Source: Spirochaetota bacterium (GTDB lineage Bacteria > Spirochaetota > B62-G9 > DRHN01). Taken from it: DNA of 39,326 nt. This document shows, in pieces, positions 24,541-32,446 of this stretch (position 1 is its first letter; every line of letters starts with the position of its first letter). The notes beneath the pieces are model-generated. The model did no database searches. It was not told the origin of the DNA and saw nothing but the letters and a program-made list of their open reading frames with translations. The position numbers and the translations under genes are program-made. The stretch is from positions 1-39,326 of the forward strand of contig CP070841.1 in NCBI GenBank assembly GCA_020342115.1. Direction: 5' to 3'.

Positions 24541-25554
24541 ATGAAGATACTGATTACCGGGGCGTTTGGAAATGTTGGCAGAAGTACACTGAATGAGCTC
24601 TTGAAAAGAGGATATCAGGTCAAGGTTTTTGAAAGAAATACCTTTAAAAATCGTTTTTGGGCAAAAAAGTATAAAGGAAAAGCTCAGATCATCCTTGGTG
24701 ATATACTGAACATCCGGGATGTTGGCAAAGCTGTAAGTGGAGTGGATGTTGTGGTCCACCTTGCTGCAGTGATTCCACCACTTGCTGATCGGAATCCTGA
24801 TCTAGCCGAGTATATCAATATTGGCGGAACAGAAAATATAATTAATGCTATGAAAAAACAGCCTGCAATACCAAAATTAATCTACACTTCTTCTGTGGCA
24901 GTATATGGAGACCGCCTCGATTCTCCATACATAAAAGAAACTGATTCTCCGAATCCATCCCCTGGTGACCACTATGCTATGCAAAAGCTTAAATGTGAAG
25001 AGCTTATAAAGCAGTCAGGATTACAATGGTCAATTTTTCGACTTACGGCTATATTCTCTTCCACCAAGCTCAAACTCGATCCAATAATGTATGATATGCC
25101 ACTTGAGACCTCACTCGAGATCTGCTGCTCTGAGGATGTTGGATATGCTATTGCTAATGCAGTTGATAACCCACAGGTTTGGGGGAAGACCTTTCATATC
25201 GCAGGTGGAGAGCAATGCAGGACTACCTACAGGGCCTTGATCAACCGATTGTTTGATATTTTCGGTATGGGTAGTGGTTTCATTCCAGATAAGGCATTCA
25301 GCAAAAGTGGGTTTCATTGCGGTTATATGGAAACCGGAGAGAGTGAAGGCTATTTGCACTATCAGAGACATACACTTGAGGATTATTATCGTCAGGTCTC
25401 AAAGAACTACAGGATAAAGCGTGTTTTTTTTACCTTGGTGCGACCATTAGCACAGCGGCTGCTTGTGAAAAAATCACCTTACTGCAGGGTTTCCTTCCAC
25501 GAGGCTATACACCTTAATAAGCATCTCTTGAACACAAAGAGAGCTGTAAGATGA
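24541..25554 (+). CDS. NAD(P)-dependent epimerase/dehydratase (extended SDR), TetR-linked
   Basis: A 337-residue extended SDR. The Rossmann motif is ITGAFGNVGRS (5-15), GDI follows beta-3, and VVVHLAAVIPP precedes the strand IYTSSVAVYGD with the active Ser. YAMQK is the catalytic Tyr-x3-Lys. The C-terminal 80 residues are basic (IKRVFFTLVRPLAQRLL) and unlike a usual sugar epimerase; they may contact a membrane or bind a lipid-like substrate. It is transcribed from a near-consensus promoter with an operator-like palindrome, convergent with a TetR gene. The substrate is not known. Confidence 0.83.
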   Translation: MKILITGAFGNVGRSTLNELLKRGYQVKVFERNTFKNRFWAKKYKGKAQIILGDILNIRDVGKAVSGVDVVVHLAAVIPPLADRNPDLAEYINIGGTENIINAMKKQPAIPKLIYTSSVAVYGDRLDSPYIKETDSPNPSPGDHYAMQKLKCEELIKQSGLQWSIFRLTAIFSSTKLKLDPIMYDMPLETSLEICCSEDVGYAIANAVDNPQVWGKTFHIAGGEQCRTTYRALINRLFDIFGMGSGFIPDKAFSKSGFHCGYMETGESEGYLHYQRHTLEDYYRQVSKNYRIKRVFFTLVRPLAQRLLVKKSPYCRVSFHEAIHLNKHLLNTKRAVR

Positions 25555-25576
25555 CAGTCTAGACTGTCATCTTTTT
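25550..25576 (+). terminator. Rho-independent terminator of the SDR gene
   Basis: GATGACAGTCTAGACTGTCATC (25550-25571), a perfect palindrome, is followed by TTTTT (25572-25576). It overlaps the stop codon of the SDR gene. Confidence 0.8.
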
Positions 25577-25599
25577 GCAGCCAGCAATAGGCTGGCTGC
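25577..25599. terminator. Second hairpin in the convergent intergenic gap
   Basis: GCAGCCAGC-AATAG-GCTGGCTGC is a perfect nine-pair hairpin directly after the SDR terminator and just beyond the tetR stop. For tetR transcripts it has no T-tract, so it may block read-through or only stabilise the 3' end. Confidence 0.55.
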
Positions 25600-25606
25600 A
25601 ACTAGC

Positions 25607-26194
25607 TTATAGTTCAATACCCATAGCATTTTCAATTGACTGCTTCACGAAATTCATAATATCCGTTACCTCAATTCCCAGGGAAGCAGAACGACTGATC
25701 TTTACTGCATTAAGAATTCCAAGAAAGTAGACAACGAGCCCAGCTTTCATTGAGGTTTTTGTTAGTTCGTGAAAAGATTCTTTTTTGGGTGAGAGTGATT
25801 TGAGGATTGTGAGAATTATATTGGAAAGCTTTTCTACCTTTTCTTCTATCCTTGTATAATCTATGGCTTCAGAGAGAAGGATATTTATCAAATCGATATC
25901 TTTCAGAAGCTCTGAAAGAAACTGTTCAATCAGGACCTTTATCTTTCGTTTTGGACTGGTAGTGGAGGAGAGGGCCTTTTCCAGCCTTTCATGAAGATCG
26001 TTCCAGCCTTCTTCAATAATAACACGAACGATCTCTTCTTTGTTCTTAAAATATGTATAGATGCTTCCCACAGGCAGTCCTGTTTCATTCACAATATCGG
26101 AGATCGATGTATTATAGAAGCCTTTTTCTGCAAAAAGTATCTTTGATGACTGTAGAATAGCAACTCTTTTGTTTTCATCTTTTATTCTAGCCAT
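25607..26194 (-). CDS. TetR family transcriptional regulator
   Basis: A 195-residue TetR protein. The N-terminal HTH is ILQSSKILFAEKGFYNTSISDIVNETGLPVGSIYTYFKNKEEI (about 13-55, shown in parts), the classic TetR layout. The C-terminal ligand/dimer domain (about 60-195) is helical and specific to this protein. GGGGG lies six bases before the ATG. It is likely autoregulated: a perfect palindrome, TTCATTAATGAA, lies 30 bases upstream. It probably also controls the convergent SDR gene, whose promoter carries another palindrome. The inducer is unknown. Confidence 0.9.
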   Translation of the reverse strand: MARIKDENKRVAILQSSKILFAEKGFYNTSISDIVNETGLPVGSIYTYFKNKEEIVRVIIEEGWNDLHERLEKALSSTTSPKRKIKVLIEQFLSELLKDIDLINILLSEAIDYTRIEEKVEKLSNIILTILKSLSPKKESFHELTKTSMKAGLVVYFLGILNAVKISRSASLGIEVTDIMNFVKQSIENAMGIEL

Positions 26195-26223
26195 TTATAC
26201 CCCCAAACCTATGCTAATAATAT

Positions 26224-26235
26224 TTCATTAATGAA
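26224..26235. promoter_or_regulatory. Palindrome upstream of tetR
   Basis: TTCATTAATGAA is a perfect 12-base palindrome between the tetR gene and the divergent DUF2148 gene. It may be an autoregulatory operator for the TetR protein, or control both genes. Its sequence differs from the CGAATATTCG site at 24504. Confidence 0.35.
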
Positions 26236-26329
26236 CATATTTCAACTTTTTATATATACATTATGCTTAAGAATAAAAAATAATTATATTTCTGATAGAA
26301 ATCATCTTTAATACAAAGGGAGGCTTTAA

Positions 26330-26851
26330 ATGGAGGGTTTAAAGACAGTGGCAGAGCTTATGGCTATTGCTGCTCGCACAGCACCAAAGAGCCGAGGTGA
26401 AGATTTTATTGAAATAAAGATTATTGAAGGTGAAGATGTAAAAAAGTTAGCAGAGGGTATGATGAAGTTTAGTGAGCAAAGTAAAAAATCGACTATTGGT
26501 AGAGACGGCAATAATGTGAAAAACAGTGAGAACATTATTCTCATAGGGCTCAAAGACGCTAAGCCTGTTAATTTGAACTGCGGTGCTTGTGGCTTCAAAA
26601 CATGCAAAGAGCTCGAGAATGCTAAGAAGACAGATGTTGAGTTTAAAGGACCTCATTGCGCATTCCGTTTACTCGATCTCGGGATTGCGCATGGTTCAGC
26701 TGTAAAGACTGCAGGGATTTTAAATGCGGATAACCGCATAATGTACTCAATCGGTGCTGTAGCTCGACATATGGGATTCTGCGACTGGGACTATGTGGTT
26801 GGGATTCCACTCTCAGCTACAGGAAAAAGCATTTATTTTGATCGACCTTAA
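26330..26851 (+). CDS. DUF2148 family ferredoxin-like protein
   Basis: A 173-residue Cys-rich protein of the DUF2148 family. A CODH-like Fe-S motif is visible: Cys84-x2-Cys87-x4-Cys92 in NCGACGFKTC, then Cys110 in GPHCAF, likely ligands of a [4Fe-4S] cluster. The N-terminal 20 residues (MAIAARTAPKSRG) match the start often seen in this family. GVAIPLS-like VGIPLSATGKSIYFDRP closes it. GGGAGG lies upstream of the ATG. It is monocistronic and convergent with the aminotransferase gene. These proteins are common in anaerobes and are of unknown function, probably electron transfer. Confidence 0.8.
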   Translation: MEGLKTVAELMAIAARTAPKSRGEDFIEIKIIEGEDVKKLAEGMMKFSEQSKKSTIGRDGNNVKNSENIILIGLKDAKPVNLNCGACGFKTCKELENAKKTDVEFKGPHCAFRLLDLGIAHGSAVKTAGILNADNRIMYSIGAVARHMGFCDWDYVVGIPLSATGKSIYFDRP

Positions 26852-26894
26852 GTTCAAAGACCTCAACAAGGGTGTAGCTATAAAGTAATTAAAA

Positions 26895-26949
26895 GGGAGA
26901 AAATTAATCACAGTTATCAGGTGTATGCTTTTGTATTAATTTTTCCTCC
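26895..26949. terminator. Bidirectional hairpin between convergent genes
   Basis: GGGAGAAAATTAAT (26895-26908) pairs with ATTAATTTTTCCTCC (26935-26949), with a bulge. It can end the DUF2148 transcript and also the aminotransferase transcript from the other strand. Confidence 0.5.
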
Positions 26950-26963
26950 GTGTATATTTGTGA

Positions 26964-28304
26964 TTAAATAACAGATTTTATAGCATTATCTAAGATGTCG
27001 AGTCCTAATTGTAATTCCTCCTCTTTTATTACAAGTGGAAACATGAAACGAATAACATTGTGGTAATGACCGCAGTACATAATCATTAGTCCATATTCAG
27101 TACATGCTTTAAGTATACGTGAGACCAGCCCGGAGGCCGGCGCTTTTGTTTTACGATCCTTCACACACTCGACTCCTATTGCGCAGCCGATTCCCCTCAC
27201 ATCGCCTATAACAGAATATTTTTCTTTCATCTTTTCTAATCTGTTCATCACAATTTTTCCAAGGTAAGTTGCACGCTGTAAAAGGTTTTCCTGGTCAAAA
27301 TATTCAAACACCTTGAGGGCGGCAGCACATGAAACCGGATTGCCGCTAAAGGTGCCGCCGATTCCACCTATTGGTATTGACTCTGTGATGTCCTTTCTTG
27401 CCACTGTTGCAGAAATCGGCAAGCCACCACCAAGACTTTTAGCTGTGACCAGTATATCTGGTATCACGCCAAAGTTTTCTATTGCCCACATCTTTCCTGT
27501 GCGGCCCATACCGACCTGAACTTCATCATCTATGAGGATAATATCATTTTCATCACAGATTTTTCTGAGTCCTTTCACAAAATTCTTAGGGGGCACAATA
27601 TAACCCCCCTCTGCCTGAATGGGTTCAAAAATGATGGCAGCAATTTCATCAGGGGCGATATAATTTTTAAAACTTTCCTCAATTTTTGTAATACAGAATC
27701 CACCATATTCATCTGCACTCAATCCGAATGGAGCTCTATAGCTGTATGCAAAGGGAAATCTATGAATACCGGGATCAAAAGGGCCAAAGCCATGCTTGAA
27801 ATTTTTTACCTGACTGGTCAATCCCATTGCAAGAGCTGTTCTCCCATGAAATGCTCCCTCAAAACAGATTAATCCATATCTGCCTTTATGATGTCTTGCC
27901 ACCTTTACAGCATTTTCAATGCCTTCTGTGCCGCTATTGCTGTAAAGGACCTGTTTTGGAAATTGTCCGGGGGTAATCTCAATAAGCTTTTCTGCGAGCT
28001 TTATATAAGGCTCATACATTACAGTATTATGATTTCCATGCAAATAGTAGTTTAGCTGTTCTCTTATCCCGGAGACTACTAATTCATTGCACCGTCCGAT
28101 ATTGAGCGCACATATGCCACCTGTAAAATCGATGTACTGATTTCCATCCACATCCTCTATAAGGGCCCCTTTACCATTATTAATAAAAACAGGAGCAACC
28201 TGAAACACAGCTTGTGGTATGAATTTGTTTCTCAAGACCAGAAGCTCAGCAGATCTTGTACCCGGGATTTTTCTTTTTTCACCGGCTTTCCTCCCTCTAT
28301 TCAT
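26964..28304 (-). CDS. Class III pyridoxal-phosphate aminotransferase
   Basis: A 446-residue class III aminotransferase (acetylornithine/4-aminobutyrate type). The PLP lysine is Lys289 in VTAKSLGGGLPIS, Asp260 in LIDDEVQVGMGRTGK contacts the ring nitrogen, NSGTEGIENAVKVAR is the phosphate-binding helix, and FEPIQAEGGYI is typical. The N-terminal 30 residues form the extra helix of GABA-type enzymes. It transfers the terminal amino group of an omega-amino acid (GABA, ornithine, lysine or a similar compound) to 2-oxoglutarate. AGGAG lies before the ATG. It is monocistronic; a leuB-like remnant lies just upstream. The substrate is not resolved. Confidence 0.88.
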   Translation of the reverse strand: MNRGRKAGEKRKIPGTRSAELLVLRNKFIPQAVFQVAPVFINNGKGALIEDVDGNQYIDFTGGICALNIGRCNELVVSGIREQLNYYLHGNHNTVMYEPYIKLAEKLIEITPGQFPKQVLYSNSGTEGIENAVKVARHHKGRYGLICFEGAFHGRTALAMGLTSQVKNFKHGFGPFDPGIHRFPFAYSYRAPFGLSADEYGGFCITKIEESFKNYIAPDEIAAIIFEPIQAEGGYIVPPKNFVKGLRKICDENDIILIDDEVQVGMGRTGKMWAIENFGVIPDILVTAKSLGGGLPISATVARKDITESIPIGGIGGTFSGNPVSCAAALKVFEYFDQENLLQRATYLGKIVMNRLEKMKEKYSVIGDVRGIGCAIGVECVKDRKTKAPASGLVSRILKACTEYGLMIMYCGHYHNVIRFMFPLVIKEEELQLGLDILDNAIKSVI

Positions 28305-28456
28305 TTGCCACTCCTATATGTTGATGAGAATTTTTTTTACTGAAATAGCAGTAATAATACACGAATACACTACAATTGCAAGCATAGAATGAAGTAAAAA
28401 GTGAGAAAACAGTGAACTTCTCCTGTTGATTAATATATATTTGTGAAAAATGGGGG

Positions 28457-28640
28457 TTAGAGATTAACGACAATCGTATCACCAACGTCTGGCGTTTTTG
28501 AAATCCTATCAGTACCGTGTACTGTCAAGTGCGATATTTTGAAGCTCACATGCTTTTTTACTCACCTTGAAAGCCTCTGAGGCAACCTCGGTTCCTACCC
28601 TGTCACCAGAAAGTACCGCAAAATTGTATTTATCTTTCAT
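28457..28640 (-). pseudogene. Remnant of a leuB / isocitrate dehydrogenase-family gene
   Basis: On the minus strand, ATG 28640 opens a 43-codon frame (MKDKYNFAVLSGDRVGTEV, then ASEAFKVSKKACEL) that reads like the N-terminus of 3-isopropylmalate dehydrogenase, where AVLPGDGIGPEVxxEAxKV is usual. The key GDGIGPEV has become GDRVGTEV. It stops at 28509. Shifted by one base, a short tail (SKTPDVGDTIVVNL, stop at 28457) resembles the end of LeuB. The 300 or so central residues are gone, so this is a deletion remnant. The N-terminal match is good; the tail match is tentative. It has no function as a dehydrogenase. Confidence 0.55.
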
Positions 28641-28753
28641 AAAAATTCTGGTTTCTTAGAGAATTTCTTTATTAAGAAACTGTTCTTCCTAGAGTTTAAT
28701 GGAGGAGGATTACTCTGTCAATATTTCATATTCTTATCGTTAGACATTATTAT

Positions 28754-28935
28754 ATTTAGATGACGTTAGACTCTTTTTTTAAAGTATATACTTCCACATC
28801 TAAATGCAATGACACTTATTTTTAAACATAAACTAATTACATTTAGATGGAGTTGGCCCCTTCTTAATAGGATGCCCTTACTCATCTAAATGCGAATGAC
28901 ACTTTTTTAAACATAAACTAATTACATTTACAATG
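28754..28935. repeat. Array of alternating inverted motifs with 43-base phasing
   Basis: ATTTAGATG (28754), CATCTAAATG (28797), CATTTAGATG (28840), CATCTAAATG (28883) and CATTTACAATG (28925) alternate in orientation, starting 43, 43, 43 and 42 bases apart. Unit A (28797-28839) and its copy (28883-28924) share AATGACACTT, TTTTTAAACATAAACTAATTA. The B units (28754, 28840) are more distant copies of each other. The array ends about 25 bases before the ARMT1-like gene. Confidence 0.75.
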
Positions 28936-28960
28936 CAGTATTAAATTATTGATACCAATC

Positions 28961-30187
28961 ATGAAAAAGAAGAAAATACCACCGTTCATATCAACTGCAG
29001 ATCAGGCTTCCTTTGCAGAGTACACAGTTCTGCAACGGATGCCACAGATTATCGATCAGGTTATTAATGATAACGAACCTTCATCGAGTGTGCGTAATGA
29101 TCTGCTTGCTATAAAAAAAGAGCTCAAAGATGGAAAAATCACAAGTCCCGTAGATTTCAGTTCCCGGGAAACAAGTTTCCTGGAAGATAATGAGATTAAG
29201 GTGTGGGAAGAACAGATAAAGTTATATGAGGGGAAATACTGGAGGAACGTTCCATGGTATTTTGCAGAGGCACTCTTTTATTTCAAGATTCTATTCGCAT
29301 TTAGATATTTTGAAAAAGGTTCAGAATTTTACCTCAAAGATCCTTTTCAGAAGGCTAAAGAAAAAGAGCTCTTCTCTAATGGTGGTGGCCTGAATAATGC
29401 AAGAAGTATTCTTGATTTAATACATAAAGTGGATTCAAGGCATAGAAGAATAAAGGCTCTTGTTCATGCCTCTCTCTGGGGTAATAGAATAGACTTGAGC
29501 ATCCCTAAGATTGCTAGTCGTGCAGGAGAAAGGATACTGAATAGGGAAGACAATAATCTTATCATAGATCATTCCGATATATTTATCGAAAAACTTCTCG
29601 AATCAGAGAATGTGACTGTTGTGGCCGATAATTGTGGAACCGAGCTTGTGTGTGATCTGATACTAATTGAAAATCTGCTGCAGTACTCTGATAATACAAT
29701 CGTTCACATTCATTTGAACAAATACCCAATGTTTGTTTCAGATGCAATGATCAAGGATGTCGAACAGACTCTGAATGCTCTCACCAGGGACAGGCATGAA
29801 GAGGTTTCAGAAACCGGGAGGAGATTGAGGTCGTTTATTACTGAAAAGAGGTTCATTCTCCGTAACCACTTCTTCTGGAACAGCCCCCTTCATTACATAG
29901 ACATACCTGAGGATCTTAGGTCTGAACTTTCAAAGCAGGACATCGTTATTTTTAAGGGGGATGCAAACTACCGTAGACTTCTATCGGATAGGAAATGGCA
30001 TCCATGGACTGATATGGAGGAAATATCCGGGTATTTTCCTACATCTTTTGCTGTTTTAAGAACAATGAAAAGTGAAATCGCGGTAGACATTTCAAGGGAA
30101 ATGTTTGAGACTCTAACTTCTATTGACCCTGAATGGCTGATAAATGGAGAGAGGGGAATAATTAGGATGGTGGAGATTCAAAAATAA
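28961..30187 (+). CDS. ARMT1-like / DUF89 metal-dependent phosphatase
   Basis: A 408-residue protein of the DUF89 damage-control phosphatase group, closest in pattern to subfamily III (ARMT1). Visible marks: VVADNCGTELVCDLIL with Asp223 and Asn224, KYPMFVSDA with Lys254 and Asp261, and FKGDANYRRLLSDRKW near residue 345. Asp/Asn of these motifs bind the catalytic metal, and the Lys contacts phosphate. Family members remove phosphate from damaged or over-reactive sugar phosphates; a carboxyl methyltransferase activity was reported for human ARMT1. The frame is open to a TTG at 28949, but ATG 28961 is more natural; neither has a ribosome-binding site. It stands alone after the phased repeat array. 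The substrate is unknown. Confidence 0.8.
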   Translation: MKKKKIPPFISTADQASFAEYTVLQRMPQIIDQVINDNEPSSSVRNDLLAIKKELKDGKITSPVDFSSRETSFLEDNEIKVWEEQIKLYEGKYWRNVPWYFAEALFYFKILFAFRYFEKGSEFYLKDPFQKAKEKELFSNGGGLNNARSILDLIHKVDSRHRRIKALVHASLWGNRIDLSIPKIASRAGERILNREDNNLIIDHSDIFIEKLLESENVTVVADNCGTELVCDLILIENLLQYSDNTIVHIHLNKYPMFVSDAMIKDVEQTLNALTRDRHEEVSETGRRLRSFITEKRFILRNHFFWNSPLHYIDIPEDLRSELSKQDIVIFKGDANYRRLLSDRKWHPWTDMEEISGYFPTSFAVLRTMKSEIAVDISREMFETLTSIDPEWLINGERGIIRMVEIQK

Positions 30188-30239
30188 TAGAATGTTATTG
30201 AGACAGGTTGAGAAACTAATATTTTTAAACTTCTATGGC

Positions 30240-30268
30240 TTGACTTCTTGTAGTAGTCCTGATATAAT
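30240..30268 (+). promoter_or_regulatory. Near-consensus sigma-70-type promoter of the OmpA gene
   Basis: TTGACT (30240-30245), a 17-base spacer, and TATAAT (30263-30268). A leader of about 50 bases and AAAGGAG precede the ATG at 30326, which fits an abundant envelope protein. Confidence 0.85.
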
Positions 30269-30325
30269 CCCACTGCAATCAATTATCTATAGAAACAAGC
30301 TATAAATAATAAAAAGGAGTTTAAA

Positions 30326-31084
30326 ATGAAAAAAATACTATGGTTACTGGGAATTCTTTTTATCAGCGGATGTTTCTTTCTTATGTTTTTTGGATGTGCT
30401 ACTCAGGAAGAAGCAGTGAAAGATGAAGAGGTTGAGGCACCCAGAGAAGAGGAGGTTGTCAAAGAAGAGCCTGTAAAAGAGGAACCGGCAGAGGAGGAAG
30501 TGGTAGCTGTGGCGGTCGACAGTGATGAGGATGGTGTGTCTGACGATAAGGACAGGTGCACGGATACTCCCTATGGGATTGAAGTAGATGCGTCAGGATG
30601 TCCTTTTGACAGTGATGGTGACGGCGTTTATGACTACATGGATATGTGTTCTGGTACGACGAAGGGTGTCAAAGTTGATGCATTCGGATGTCCAGAGGGT
30701 ATGGCACCACTGAAAGAGGGTGTATTCACTGCCGTGCTCGAGTTTGACACAAACAGCGCACGCATAAGATCCGTTTACTACACTAAATATACGAAAGAGG
30801 TTGAGAATATAAAAAGGGCAAATCCTGAGGCAAAGATCGTTAAAGTCGTGATAAACGGGCATACCGACAACACTGGAACAGACAGGTACAACTACCAGCT
30901 ATCAGAAAAGCGTGCCAATTCGGTAAAACGATTTGTTGTGGATCAATTAGGTGTGGACCCAAAGTTAATTAAAGTACAGACCTTTGGAGCGACAAAGCCT
31001 GTTGCATCGAATAATACAGCTACAGGACGGCAGAAAAACCGCCGTGTCGAGATAATCTTTAATTTAACAAACTTGAGAGAATAA
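30326..31084 (+). CDS. OmpA family lipoprotein with thrombospondin type 3-like repeats
   Basis: A 252-residue envelope lipoprotein. The signal has two possible lipidation cysteines, Cys16 (FISGC) and Cys24 (MFFGC). Residues 27-60 are a Glu/Val/Lys-rich spacer (EEEVVKEEPVKEEPA). Residues 65-120 hold two Asp-rich calcium-type repeats (DSDEDGVSDDKDRC, DSDGDGVYDYMDMC), each followed by a GCP end. Residues 130-250 are an OmpA C-terminal peptidoglycan-binding domain (VINGHTDNTGTDRYN, LSEKRANSV, NRRVEIIF). It tethers the outer membrane to the cell wall. A near-consensus promoter and AAAGGAG site fit high expression. It converges with a small lipoprotein gene. Confidence 0.9.
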   Translation: MKKILWLLGILFISGCFFLMFFGCATQEEAVKDEEVEAPREEEVVKEEPVKEEPAEEEVVAVAVDSDEDGVSDDKDRCTDTPYGIEVDASGCPFDSDGDGVYDYMDMCSGTTKGVKVDAFGCPEGMAPLKEGVFTAVLEFDTNSARIRSVYYTKYTKEVENIKRANPEAKIVKVVINGHTDNTGTDRYNYQLSEKRANSVKRFVVDQLGVDPKLIKVQTFGATKPVASNNTATGRQKNRRVEIIFNLTNLRE

Positions 31085-31160
31085 TTCGTCTTATTGGCTA
31101 CGCTCTTGCGTACAGTTTAGATGTGTGTTGATACAGGGTAAAATCCAGGAAATTATCTCT

Positions 31161-31463
31161 TTATCTGTCCCAGGTGATTTTCGTGGTTACAGGAGTTAAT
31201 GAGGTAACCTGCAACGTCAACTTTTCAACAGTAGGCTCTTCGTCAAACAGGTAATAGATATTCTTGTACCAGGGGAGACTCTGATTCATGATAATCGTTG
31301 TGTATCCATCTTTGTTTGTATAGGAAATAGTTGCGTAGCCGGAACCTTCGACCTCGTAGATTATCTTTTCTTTTATTAAGAACCCACCGCATGAGAAGAA
31401 AAACATAAGGGTCACACCCAGAAGAAGAATATACATAATAGTTGAACGAATTTTTTTATTCAT
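31161..31463 (-). CDS. Small lipoprotein, MmpS-like pattern
   Basis: A 100-residue exported protein. The hydrophobic signal (IMYILLLGVTLMFFFSC) ends at Cys25, a relaxed lipobox of the kind accepted in spirochaetes. The mature part is a small beta protein: YEVEGSGYATISYTNKDGYTTI, then SLPWYKNIYYLF. The YxVxGsGxAxxxYT ... LPW pattern resembles MmpS-type or Ig-like accessory proteins, which I offer only as a likeness. GGAGGTG precedes the ATG. It converges with the OmpA lipoprotein gene and is monocistronic. The function is unknown. Confidence 0.72.
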   Translation of the reverse strand: MNKKIRSTIMYILLLGVTLMFFFSCGGFLIKEKIIYEVEGSGYATISYTNKDGYTTIIMNQSLPWYKNIYYLFDEEPTVEKLTLQVTSLTPVTTKITWDR

Positions 31464-31573
31464 AGGACACCTCCGTTACAATGTAATAGTAAAATTGGTT
31501 CGTCCTACCCGAAGAGTTTACAATGAAATAGAATATAGCACAAAAATGGGAAAAATCGAAATTTTAAGAGAAT

Positions 31574-32434
31574 TTACTTTTTTATTTTTTTCCCCTTCTT
31601 CAGTAAAAAACTGCACGCTATCGAAAGCAGATATACAGCACCGGCAAAGAGGATTATGTTTGATCCTGTTGGCATGTCGTATATATAGCTCAATCCCAAA
31701 CCAAACACAGTGAATACCATACAGATGAGGGTAGAAAATATCATCATCTGCCAGAGTTTTTTTGAAAAGAGCCCTGCAACCGCAGCAGGTAGCGTAAGTA
31801 AAGCGATAACCATGACGATACCAACAATTGTTACCATCAGAACAACTGTCAGAGAAGTAAGGCAGATTAAGAGCAGGTAAAAAAGACCTATCCTTGTTCC
31901 CCGGATCTTTGCGAACTCTTCATCGAAGCACACTGCAAGGAATTTGTTATAGAACAGGCTGCCGAGAATTACAACAAGAATATCGAGAACTGAGACAACA
32001 ATGAGGTCGGTTTTCGAGATGAGGAGGATATTTCCAAAGAGGTAGCTCATTGGTTCCACGTATCCCGGTGTCTTGGAGATGAGAAGGATCCCTGCAGCCA
32101 TTCCTATTGCCCATATTGCTCCGATAACGGTATCCTCCCGCTGCTTAGCATAGAGGCTGACGACTCCGATTATGATTCCAGCACCGAGCGCGGAAATCAC
32201 TGCACCGAGCACAGGAGAGAACCACTGCACTCCGAGCTTTATCTGGATATACAGACCAGCTCCAATTCCACCAAGCGCCGAGTGGGCAATAGCGCCTGCG
32301 ATGTAGCTTATTCTTCGCGTCACGACATATGTGCCCACTATCCCGAAAGCGATGCTTCCAAGGAGGCCTACAAGTAACGCGTATCGAAGAAAAACGATAT
32401 CAGGATTTCCGAGTGCACTGAAGAAATGAGCCAT
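31574..32434 (-). CDS. znuB: Zinc/manganese ABC transporter permease
   Basis: A 286-residue membrane protein of the ABC-3 (ZnuB/MntB) family with about eight hydrophobic segments. FGIVGTYVVTRRISYIAGAIAHSALGGIG near residues 25-55 is the family hallmark (helix 1 then AHSALGGIG). VVLMVTIVGIVMVIALLTLPAAVAGLFSKKLW is the late cytosolic-coupling region. It is the last gene of the operon regulator-znuA-znuC-znuB and starts 12 bases after znuC. Zinc rather than manganese is suggested by the His-rich ZnuA and the Cys-rich regulator, but is not proven. Confidence 0.9.
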   Translation of the reverse strand: MAHFFSALGNPDIVFLRYALLVGLLGSIAFGIVGTYVVTRRISYIAGAIAHSALGGIGAGLYIQIKLGVQWFSPVLGAVISALGAGIIIGVVSLYAKQREDTVIGAIWAIGMAAGILLISKTPGYVEPMSYLFGNILLISKTDLIVVSVLDILVVILGSLFYNKFLAVCFDEEFAKIRGTRIGLFYLLLICLTSLTVVLMVTIVGIVMVIALLTLPAAVAGLFSKKLWQMMIFSTLICMVFTVFGLGLSYIYDMPTGSNIILFAGAVYLLSIACSFLLKKGKKIKK

Positions 32435-32446
32435 GGGTGTCCTCTG

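Noticed and set aside
4076..25554. Recent duplication of the two SDR genes
   Set aside because: Both are extended SDRs, but outside the Rossmann and YxxxK motifs they differ strongly, so they are distant paralogues at most.
26224..26235. Same operator as at 24504
   Set aside because: Both are perfect palindromes near TetR-linked genes, but TTCATTAATGAA and CGAATATTCG share little sequence, so a common site is not claimed.
28754..28935. CRISPR array
   Set aside because: The regular spacing drew attention, but the repeated unit is only about 10 bases, alternates in orientation, and the spacers are themselves copies of each other. No cas genes are present.
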